Positions 1 to 6,256 of a DNA stretch of 10,668 nucleotides are shown one piece after another. This stretch comes from JASFEQ01 sp050124735 (GTDB lineage Bacteria > Desulfobacterota > DSM-4660 > Desulfatiglandales > HGW-15). Numbering within the stretch: position 1 is the stretch's first letter; each line of letters starts with the position of its first letter. The DNA is taken from positions 1 through 10,668 of the forward strand of contig JASFEQ010000123.1 of assembly GCA_050124735.1 (NCBI GenBank). Direction: 5' to 3'. Under the pieces are notes generated by a model that saw only the letters and a program-made list of their open reading frames with translations, was not told the origin of the DNA and did no database searches. The translations under genes were made by a program, and so were the position numbers.

Positions 1-1087
1 CCCTCACATTACCTGGCCAATCATATTCCATGAGTGCTTTGATGGCTTTCTCAGAGAAGGATTTTGACGCTTTCCCTGTGTTTTTCGCCTGCATCTCCAG
101 AAAGTGATTCAGGAGCAGCGGAATATCAGCCTTTCTCTCTCGCAAAGGGGGCAGCTCCATGGGAAACACTTGCAGCCGATAAAAGAGGTCCTCCCTGAAA
201 TTCCCTCCTGACATCAGTTCCTGAAGATTTTTGTTAGATGCGGCCACAAATCTCACATCAATCTTGATGACTTTCGTACTGCCCAACCGTTCAAATTCCT
301 TCTCCTGAATAACACGAAGCAGTTTGGCCTGCATGTTGATATCCAAAGAATCAATATCATCCAGAAAGACTGTTCCTTTACTGGCAATTTCCAGCTTGCC
401 CACCGTCGTGCTGGTGGCTCCGGTGAAGGCCCCTTTCATATGGCCGAAGATCTCGCTTTCCATCAGGGTCCCGGGTATGGCGGCGCAGTTGATGACGACG
501 AAAGGGTGGGCGCTTCTTGGGCTGAGATTGTGGATGGCCCTTGCAACCAGTTCCTTTCCCGTTCCGCTTTCCCCTTGTATAAGGACTGTGCCATCGCTAT
601 GAGAGATGTCCGATATCAAATCGAAAATTTCCCTCATGGCTTTGTCTTTACCGACCATTTCTTCGAAGGGATGATACCTTTCCAGTTCGCCTCTAAGATA
701 GGTGACCTCCCTCATAAGATTCCGTTTTTCCAGAGCCCGGCTGATCAAAGTCAACACATCATCCACTGTGAAGGGTTTGATGATGTATTCGTACGCCCCC
801 AATTTAATGGCCTTCACCGCAGTTTGGATCTCCTTGACAGCGGTGACCATGATAATCTCGGTATTGGGGTCCAATTCTTTGAATTTTTCCAAAAGGTCGA
901 TGCCGTTTATATCAGGCAAGAGGATATCGAGCAGAATCAAATCAACAGGACTCTTTGTAAATATGTCGATGGCCTCCTCCCCTGTACCGGTGAGAAGGAC
1001 GGTATACTCATCCTTCAAGACCATGTTGAAAGACTGGCGAACCCCGTATTCGTCATCAACCACCAGTATAGTGGGCCTCTTATCCAT
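1..1087 (-). CDS. NtrC-family sigma-54-dependent response regulator (partial, C-terminus beyond window edge)
   Basis: Two-component response regulator that, when phosphorylated, would remodel sigma-54 RNA polymerase by ATP hydrolysis. The start is the ATG at 1087, giving MDKRPTILVVDDE, a textbook receiver N-terminus; only a weak AGGGC lies upstream. The receiver spans about residues 5-118, with the acidic pair D11/D12, phospho-acceptor D54 (LILLDILLP), T82 and K104. The AAA+ domain begins near residue 143, with Walker A GESGTGKE (172-179), GAFTGA (219-224) and Walker B VFLDDID (D243/D244). The Walker B second acid is Asp where Glu is usual, and the loop before GAFTGA reads FGHMKG instead of FGHEKG. 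The reading frame runs open to base 1, ending in the conserved WPGNVR, so about 362 residues are visible and the Fis-type DNA-binding domain is missing only because of the window edge. It is divergent from the acyltransferase; the soluble kinase at 3083 is a plausible but unproven partner. Confidence 0.96.
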   Translation of the reverse strand, partial: MDKRPTILVVDDEYGVRQSFNMVLKDEYTVLLTGTGEEAIDIFTKSPVDLILLDILLPDINGIDLLEKFKELDPNTEIIMVTAVKEIQTAVKAIKLGAYEYIIKPFTVDDVLTLISRALEKRNLMREVTYLRGELERYHPFEEMVGKDKAMREIFDLISDISHSDGTVLIQGESGTGKELVARAIHNLSPRSAHPFVVINCAAIPGTLMESEIFGHMKGAFTGATSTTVGKLEIASKGTVFLDDIDSLDINMQAKLLRVIQEKEFERLGSTKVIKIDVRFVAASNKNLQELMSGGNFREDLFYRLQVFPMELPPLRERKADIPLLLNHFLEMQAKNTGKASKSFSEKAIKALMEYDWPGNVR

Positions 1088-1454
1088 ACGCCATATCTGC
1101 CCTGTCAGTTTTTTTGGAGAGCCCCCATTTCTCAGGGCCTGTCTCGCATATGTGGATCCAGCTTAGGTCATTCCTCCAGCTTTCTGCCGGTACCCGGAGA
1201 AATCTCCAGGATTGCTCTGGCGGCTTATATGAGCACAAAATCTTCCTTTCGTCAATCAAAGAGCTTGTGAAATTAAATGCACATTGGGTGTTCATTTGTG
1301 CACGGTTTTTTTCTTGAATGTTCACCACGTCCTACAGGATTATCCCTCCCCCCCCTTCCGCCGCTCAAAACGCCACGCAAAGTTGGTTATTCCAAACTAA
1401 GGTTTAATGACTTCAAATGAGAATTTTCAATACCAATAAGGGAGGTCTTTCCCC

Positions 1455-1469
1455 TCAAAATTCTTTTGA
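1455..1469. repeat. Short perfect inverted repeat TCAAAA-ttc-TTTTGA
   Basis: Six-base arms separated by three bases form a 15-base near-palindrome in the divergent intergenic region, about 30 bases upstream of the sigma-54-like element. It could be an operator or a small hairpin. In AT-rich DNA such a short repeat can also occur by chance. Confidence 0.35.
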
Positions 1470-1497
1470 AAACCTAAATTAGCTAGCTCATTTTTCT

Positions 1498-1512
1498 TGG
1501 CACAAAACTTGA
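1498..1512 (+). promoter_or_regulatory. Candidate sigma-54 (-24/-12) promoter for the acyltransferase gene
   Basis: The sequence TGGCACAAAACTTGA matches the sigma-54 consensus TGGCAC-N5-TTGC at the -24 block (TGGCAC) and at TTG of the -12 block with exact spacing. The last consensus base C is A, which should weaken it. It points toward the acyltransferase start about 85 bases downstream, and a sigma-54 activator gene is divergent to it, which fits self-contained regulation. The match is by eye only. Confidence 0.4.
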
Positions 1513-1584
1513 AAAATCCCATTAATTTAAACGGGTTTGGGGAACTAGCTTGTAACATCTTCTTCAACCGGGGCCTTTTAAAAA

Positions 1585-1591
1585 GGGGGGG
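1585..1591 (+). promoter_or_regulatory. G7 tract acting as ribosome binding site for the acyltransferase
   Basis: A run of seven G after five A, giving AAAAAGGGGGGG, is the only Shine-Dalgarno-like element before the gene. It lies five bases before a GTG at 1597 and two bases before a TTG at 1594, so it favours the GTG start. Homopolymer length changes here would alter the spacing between binding site and start. Confidence 0.45.
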
Positions 1592-1596
1592 TTTTG

Positions 1597-2574
1597 GTGA
1601 AGGTCAATTTAAGTTCTTTCCTGCAATGGAAATTTAACATTTTTGTATGTCATCAACTGGGTTGGAGAACTGCCCACCTCTATATAACCTTCCTGCATGC
1701 CTTATACTACTTCTTCAAGAGAGGAGAAAAACGGCTCATTGAACAGGCCGTTGAATCCGTTTTTGGCCACCAAAAATCCGATGCTGAAATAAAATCCCTC
1801 AAACGGAGAGTTTTTCGAGGGATACGATCCCACTACTATGAAAAGCTTTTCAATGCGTTTTCCTCTGCGGAGACATTGAAGCACTTCTTGGTAAAACAAA
1901 TGGATAGCCAGGGGATGAGAGCGATAGAAAAGGGATTGTCAAAAAATAGGGGGGTATTACTAATAACAGGACATTTTGGGGCTGTTGAGTTTATTCCAGG
2001 GTACTTGGCGGCCAGAAACTACCCAGTAACGATTCTCGCCAGATTCTCCTCAAATCGTTTACGTGATATCTCCATGGAGAAGGCGGAGAAATTCGGCGCC
2101 AAAATCATTGACGTGGACTATACACCCAATGTTTTGAAAGCTGTTCTGGACAGCCTTAGGGAAAATCGAATTGTAATTACCCAATGTGACGAAATGGACG
2201 AGTGGAAGCCATCAACCCATCAAATCCATTCCTTCTTGGGGAAGCCAGTAAATTTGGATAGGACGATAAATATCCTTATGAAAAGGGCGCAGGCGCCTAT
2301 TGTTTTCGGTGTTATGCACAGAGAGTCCGAGTGTCAATATAGGCTTGTTTTGACGCCTTGGGAAGAGATGGAAAAACGAATCCTATCCCGAACCCGAATA
2401 CCAGTCGGATTGGCAGCGTTGAAGCTGCTGGAGTTCTATATCTACAAATATCCTGAAGAATGGTATCAGTGGAAGAAATACGCGACTTTGAGTACGTCTG
2501 CGCTTCATGGCTCCATGAGTGATGAATTGACATCCCTCCAAACCTTAAAACCCTCTTTGGGTAAAGCTTCATAG
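1597..2574 (+). CDS. LpxL/HtrB-like lysophospholipid (lipid A type) acyltransferase
   Basis: Member of the bacterial lipid A acyltransferase family (LABLAT), membrane-associated enzymes that transfer a fatty acyl chain from acyl-ACP or a related donor to a lipid or sugar-lipid acceptor at the inner face of the cytoplasmic membrane. About 325 residues, near the usual 290-320. The N-terminal 45 residues are amphipathic to hydrophobic (near LYITFLHALYYFF), fitting a membrane anchor. The catalytic HX4E motif is intact in ITGHFGAVEF (His about 126, Glu about 131). Downstream come the family's typical QCDEMDEW segment, the F-L-G-K-P-V segment and a C-terminal PEEWYQWKKY that matches the PEQW.W region of LpxL/LpxM. 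The start is GTG 1597 (alternative TTG 1594) because of the G-run spacing. It stands alone with no other lpx gene beside it, so the acceptor need not be lipid A: ornithine lipids, glycolipids and secondary-metabolite lipids use relatives. Regulation by the divergent NtrC-type protein is suggested by position only. Confidence 0.85.
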   Translation: MKVNLSSFLQWKFNIFVCHQLGWRTAHLYITFLHALYYFFKRGEKRLIEQAVESVFGHQKSDAEIKSLKRRVFRGIRSHYYEKLFNAFSSAETLKHFLVKQMDSQGMRAIEKGLSKNRGVLLITGHFGAVEFIPGYLAARNYPVTILARFSSNRLRDISMEKAEKFGAKIIDVDYTPNVLKAVLDSLRENRIVITQCDEMDEWKPSTHQIHSFLGKPVNLDRTINILMKRAQAPIVFGVMHRESECQYRLVLTPWEEMEKRILSRTRIPVGLAALKLLEFYIYKYPEEWYQWKKYATLSTSALHGSMSDELTSLQTLKPSLGKAS

Positions 2575-2607
2575 CAACACATACTCATATTATAGAATAT
2601 TGTGTTG
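2575..2607. repeat. Inverted repeat directly after the acyltransferase stop codon
   Basis: CAACACA at 2575-2581 pairs perfectly with TGTGTTG at 2601-2607 across a 19-base AT-rich loop. It starts at the first base after the stop codon. There is no T-run after the right arm, so it is not a standard Rho-independent terminator, but it could still form a 3'-end hairpin that protects or ends the transcript. Confidence 0.4.
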
Positions 2608-2675
2608 AGATCCGAATCGTTGCAGGAAATCAAATTCTGCCCGTCATCGATTGCTGAGAGATACAAAATTGGTTT

Positions 2676-2870
2676 TTGAAAGCCAAGGAAATTTACCGAA
2701 ATTCGGGGCTTGTCTTGATACTATTGATCGCACCGATGTCAAAAAACTTAGGGATGGATGTCCCCGTCTACCCATTACCCCTCATGGAAATAATGAGCTC
2801 TGTTAAGCCCACCTTGCCTCCACGGTGGTTGGGTTTTGTTTATAGCTTTAGATTGCGGATTACCACTTAA
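2676..2870 (+). pseudogene. Possible N-terminal relic of a B12-binding radical SAM protein
   Basis: A 64-codon open stretch beginning with TTG and lacking a ribosome binding site. Its translation contains VLILLIAPMSKNLGMD, then PLPLMEI, then KPTLPPRWLGFVYSF. This order resembles the start of cobalamin-binding-domain radical SAM enzymes, which open with a hydrophobic strand ending in a small-residue-P motif and then read roughly PPLGLGYLAS. The resemblance stops at the TAA near 2868; nothing beyond shows a cobalamin loop or a CxxxCxxC motif in any frame I followed. I therefore read it as a decayed fragment, or as chance. The likeness is recalled family knowledge, not a search result. Confidence 0.3.
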
Positions 2871-3082
2871 CCGAGGACAAAAAAAATATCGGGGAAGCTC
2901 AGAGACGTGGTCTCCTGTCGTCCGGACTCATTGAGATATCCTTGAGCATATGATATTCTTAGTAATGAGTCGCATTCAGGACTTTTGCGCGAATTAAACC
3001 CTAATTGGGGGAATTCGCACCATAGCACAATAAGGGACATCTATGGAAATATTGGACCCTGTCTAGGCCCTAGAGTTTTCCC
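2871..3082. other. Leader region of the kinase operon with three small inverted repeats
   Basis: No gene is seen. Structures are GAGAC-gtg-GTCTC (2902-2914), GCGAATT (2989-2995) with AATTCGC (3012-3018) across a 16-base loop, and CTAGG-c-CCTAG (3063-3073) ending ten bases before the kinase ATG. No obvious Shine-Dalgarno precedes the kinase, and TAG at 3071-3073 closes its frame upstream, so the ATG at 3083 is the earliest possible start. A -10-like TATGAT lies at 2949-2954 but without a well-spaced -35. The operon promoter is probably here, but I cannot place it. Confidence 0.4.
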
Positions 3083-5107
3083 ATGGAAAAAGAGACGAGT
3101 TGCATTAATACAAAGGCTATTTTTGAGTATGTAAAGGCGCATAACCAGGGAGACTGTTCCGGACTTTTGGGAGATCTTGATCCTGAGATTGAAGCGCTGG
3201 AAGATCCCGAAGTTTTTTTCATGGATCCCAATAACTGGATTTCATGCGCTTTGATCTCAAAATTATATGAGAGGGCCAAATCCATTCTTCGTGATGAAAT
3301 GGCACCTTACAAAATGGCTCAAACAGCAATTGAAAATGCATCATTAGGGTATATACAAAAAATATTTGTAAAGGCATTCTGGTCTCACAAGATAGCTCTC
3401 AAAAATGCACAGAAAATCAATGATAAGTTCAACAGGAGCAAGGATGTTGAAATCGTAGAAGTCAAGAGAAACAACGGTATTGTTAGATTGCACTGGGTTC
3501 CCGAAATGAAAGTAAGCAAGGACATCTGTCTATTCAATCAAGGTACTTATACTTTCCTGCCGCTCATCTGGGGAGGGGAGCCTCTCAGTCTCAATGAGGA
3601 GTGCTGTTACTTCGAGGGCGCTCCATACTGTGAATACCATTTAAAATGGCCTTTCAAAAACAGGTTCCATGAAATTGCTTCACGATTTTTTACTTCAAAA
3701 TCGGTTCTCATGGAAACAGTAGAGGAAATGGAAAAGGATAAGGAGGTCATCGAACAGAAATACGAAGAAGTCAACCAGCTCAATGTGGAGTTAAATCAAA
3801 AAATTAAGCAACTCCTGGCTATACAAGAGACAGGTAAGGCGATCCTCTCCGTATTGGATTTAGAGCAATTGTTGGATGTGATCATGAGTATCTTGTCTAG
3901 TGTATGTAAAATCCACCGGGCCCTCATCATGCTTGTGAACGAAGAGGAAGGTTGTCTTGAATACATACACGGTTTGGGTTTTGCCGGTGAGGTGCCCGAG
4001 GAAATCAAGAACTACAGGGTTTCACTGGATCGTCTAAGCAATATTCTTGTGAGGGTGACCAATACGGGTCGACCAGAGTATATCCCTGACGTACAAAATT
4101 CCAAATTAAGAAGAGACAACATCATCCTGAGTTATGGCAAGCCCACCTCGGCATACGTGGTACCCCTCATAACCCGATCCAAGGTTATTGGGGTCATTGC
4201 TACAGATGCTGTTGAAAGTGTGGGAGTTCCGGAGGAGACCCGTGAAACTCTGCAGGTTTTTGCTCCCCAGATTGCCATTGCCATAGAAAACGCGAGACTT
4301 TACAGCAGGTTGCAAGAACAGATGTTTGAGCTAAAAAGATCTCATGCCCTGTTGAGTAGAGCAGAGAAATTCTCTTTTCTGGGCAACCTGGCCGCACGAC
4401 TGGCCCACGAGATCAAGAATCCCATGACAGCTATTGGGACATTCATCCAATTACTACCCGCGAAATATGAAGATGAAGAATTCAGGAGGGACTTCCATAA
4501 GATCGCCATGGAAGAGACAGAGAGGGTGAATAACCTGATCACAGAGCTTCTGGATCTGGTCAAGCCAAGAGAGTCCCAATTCAAGTTCGATGATCTGAAC
4601 GGCCTGATTGATAAAATGATCCTACTTGTTTCTCCACAAACCAATGCCAAGAAGATTGACGTCATACGTCAGTTTGATTCGGAGATCGGTCAAGTATGGA
4701 TAGACCCTGAAAAAATGAAACAGGTTTTCCTCAATCTCCTTTCAAATGCAGTGGAGTTTACACCAGAAGGAGGAAAGATCGAGATCTCAACGGAATACCA
4801 CACTGAAAAGGGGAAGCCAGAGAGCATTCGCATTACAATCAAAGACAGCGGCGTTGGAATTTCCCCATTTAATATGGACAGAATATTTGACCCTTATTTT
4901 ACGACCAAGCACAGGAGTAACATGCATGACGGGACGGGTCTCGGTCTCTTTATAGCGGATCAGAACATGCAGGACCATGGAGGTGTCATCGAGGTAAAAA
5001 GCAAGGTCAATGAAGGGACGACCTTTATTTTAACCCTGCCCGCTGAGCCTTCCCAGGGTCTACGGAGCCAGATGGAAATAAAAGAACGTGAGAATAGATC
5101 AGATTAA
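3083..5107 (+). CDS. Soluble sensor histidine kinase: V4R-like domain, coiled coil, GAF, HisKA, HATPase
   Basis: Cytoplasmic two-component sensor kinase of 674 residues with no membrane segment or signal peptide. Residues about 1-210 form an input domain that ends in CCYFEGAPYCEYHLKW (C174, C175, C183), the cysteine pattern of V4R-like small-molecule or metal-binding domains. About 215-252 is a charged coiled coil (ETVEEMEKDKEVIEQKYEE onward). A GAF domain follows (about 250-415). The kinase core has the H-box ARLAHEIKNP with phospho-acceptor H442, N-box N551/N555 (NLLSNAVEF), G1 DSGVGIS (588-594) and G2 DGTGLGLF (616-623), so it should be active. There is no receiver domain, so a separate partner is needed; the NtrC-type regulator at the left end is the nearest candidate. 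Its last 20 bases overlap the next gene, which suggests translational coupling and a shared purpose with the enzymes behind it. Ligand unknown; heme, metal or an aromatic compound are possible for this type of input. Confidence 0.93.
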   Translation: MEKETSCINTKAIFEYVKAHNQGDCSGLLGDLDPEIEALEDPEVFFMDPNNWISCALISKLYERAKSILRDEMAPYKMAQTAIENASLGYIQKIFVKAFWSHKIALKNAQKINDKFNRSKDVEIVEVKRNNGIVRLHWVPEMKVSKDICLFNQGTYTFLPLIWGGEPLSLNEECCYFEGAPYCEYHLKWPFKNRFHEIASRFFTSKSVLMETVEEMEKDKEVIEQKYEEVNQLNVELNQKIKQLLAIQETGKAILSVLDLEQLLDVIMSILSSVCKIHRALIMLVNEEEGCLEYIHGLGFAGEVPEEIKNYRVSLDRLSNILVRVTNTGRPEYIPDVQNSKLRRDNIILSYGKPTSAYVVPLITRSKVIGVIATDAVESVGVPEETRETLQVFAPQIAIAIENARLYSRLQEQMFELKRSHALLSRAEKFSFLGNLAARLAHEIKNPMTAIGTFIQLLPAKYEDEEFRRDFHKIAMEETERVNNLITELLDLVKPRESQFKFDDLNGLIDKMILLVSPQTNAKKIDVIRQFDSEIGQVWIDPEKMKQVFLNLLSNAVEFTPEGGKIEISTEYHTEKGKPESIRITIKDSGVGISPFNMDRIFDPYFTTKHRSNMHDGTGLGLFIADQNMQDHGGVIEVKSKVNEGTTFILTLPAEPSQGLRSQMEIKERENRSD

Positions 5108-6230
5108 CATATACAAAGTCGTACTTCCTTTTTCTATCGATTTCCGTCACGCTCGAAAGAAAAGGCCATCGGTCAAAAATGTAATCGTGGAGATCATCGC
5201 AGATCAAGGGAGTATAAAAGGATATGGAGAAGGTGCTCCCCGCCCGTATGTTACCGCAGAGTCCCAAGAAAGCGCATCAAAAAGCGTGGGCAATTTCGTA
5301 CGGAAGGATTCTTTCCCTTGGGAGCTGGATGAGATATCGCAGATATGGGACTTTGTGGATAGTCTTCCCCATTCAAAGGATTCTAATTCCGCCATCTGCG
5401 CCATCGAAATGTCTCTTCTGGACACCTTGGGAAAGCTCCAGAACAGATCTACGGTAGATTATTTCCCCAAAGATTTCTACGTCAACAAAGTCCATTATGG
5501 TGCCTCTATACCTCTCGCGGATACAGAGCGAATCGTGGAAATATGCCGATTGATTGGGAAGATAGGAATCAGTCAATTACGCCTAAAGATGGGTCAAGAT
5601 TTTCATCACAACAGTGGTGTATTTGAGGCGGTTAAACTCGTGTTTGGAAACAACCTTGGGTTAAGGATTGACAGCAATGCTGCTTGGGATATTGCTCTTG
5701 CTTGCGAGCATATACCTCTTATCGAGGCCCACAAGGTTAGGGTTGTAGAACAGCCCATGCGGCCGGAAGACCCAAACATTGCCGAATTTGCCGAAGCGCT
5801 CCAGAATAACGGGGCCATTCTGATGGCCGACGAGTCAGCTTGCTCTCTAAATGAGGTTAAGAAAGTGATTGAAGAGGGCCATTACAAAATGGTTAATGTC
5901 AGATTATCCAAGTGTGGTGGATTTCGGAATTCATTAAAGATTATAGAATACTTGCGATATCGTGGCATTCCCTTTCAAATCGGCTGCCAGTTAGGGGAAT
6001 CGGGAATTCTTTCTGCCGCGGGTAGGGCATTAAGCCTTCTTTGTGGAGATGCCAACTATTACGATGGTTCATATGATGCGTTTTTACTAAAGGAGAACAT
6101 CACCCTTGACCACGTATCTTTTGATCAAGGGGGTGAGGCAGGCCCTCTGGCAGGTCCTGGTTTGGGTGCAGAGGTGAGCGCTGAGAGTCTGGAGCGTTTA
6201 AGCACCGATTGCATAACTTTAAGTCGTTGA
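5088..6230 (+). CDS. Enolase-superfamily enzyme, muconate cycloisomerase / OSBS / dipeptide epimerase type
   Basis: 380 residues, the usual length for the muconate-lactonizing-enzyme subgroup of the enolase superfamily, which abstracts a proton alpha to a carboxylate using Mg2+ and two facing lysines. The N-terminal capping domain starts MRIDQINIYKVVLPF. In the barrel I see RLKMG (R165-x-K167), metal ligands D195 (RIDSNAAW), E221 (VVEQP) and D248 (MADES), the second catalytic lysine K275 (NVRLSKCGG) and E304 in CQLGESGILSAAGR. The residue two before the first lysine is Arg where Lys is common. The DxD pair that marks L-Ala-D/L-Glu epimerases is not evident near NYYDGSYDAFLL. Reactions in the family include cycloisomerisation, o-succinylbenzoate synthesis and amino-acid or dipeptide racemisation; substrate here is unassigned. 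The start is GTG 5088, inside the kinase gene's end; the Shine-Dalgarno is weak (GGAAA upstream), consistent with coupling to kinase translation. The next gene starts 26 bases after its stop. Confidence 0.88.
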   Translation: MRIDQINIYKVVLPFSIDFRHARKKRPSVKNVIVEIIADQGSIKGYGEGAPRPYVTAESQESASKSVGNFVRKDSFPWELDEISQIWDFVDSLPHSKDSNSAICAIEMSLLDTLGKLQNRSTVDYFPKDFYVNKVHYGASIPLADTERIVEICRLIGKIGISQLRLKMGQDFHHNSGVFEAVKLVFGNNLGLRIDSNAAWDIALACEHIPLIEAHKVRVVEQPMRPEDPNIAEFAEALQNNGAILMADESACSLNEVKKVIEEGHYKMVNVRLSKCGGFRNSLKIIEYLRYRGIPFQIGCQLGESGILSAAGRALSLLCGDANYYDGSYDAFLLKENITLDHVSFDQGGEAGPLAGPGLGAEVSAESLERLSTDCITLSR

Positions 6231-6256
6231 GAAAACTACAGCCCAAGGTGGAAATT

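Larger units (their letters stand above)
1088..1593. other. AT-rich divergent intergenic region between regulator and acyltransferase
   Basis: About 500 bases with no convincing gene. An 82-codon open stretch on the minus strand (1080-1328) overlaps the regulator start by a few bases, but it has no recognisable domain or clear ribosome binding site, so I do not call it. Visible structure includes GGAGA-aa-TCTCC at 1196-1207, an 8-C run at 1348-1355, a small inverted repeat at 1455-1469 and a -24/-12-like element at 1498-1512. The region must carry the promoters of both divergent genes; regulator binding sites upstream of the sigma-54-like element would be expected here but cannot be identified by eye. 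Confidence 0.6.

Noticed and set aside
440..1270. Long plus-strand open frame opposite the response regulator
   Set aside because: It lies antisense to clearly coding receiver and AAA+ sequence and its translation shows no domain; it is a shadow of the regulator gene.
1080..1328. 82-codon minus-strand open stretch ending over the regulator start codon
   Set aside because: The overlap with the regulator ATG looks like coupling, but the stretch has no recognised domain, no clear ribosome binding site and a low-complexity hydrophilic start. Conservation data would be needed.
5088..6230. Naming the enolase-family gene menC or ykfB
   Set aside because: No menaquinone or peptidoglycan-recycling neighbours are present and no specificity-defining residues are visible; the subgroup is clear but the substrate is not.
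6209..6256. Upstream TTG start for the PP-loop protein
   Set aside because: The ATG at 6257 has a good AAGGTGG ribosome binding site at proper spacing, while the TTG lies inside the enolase-family gene without one.
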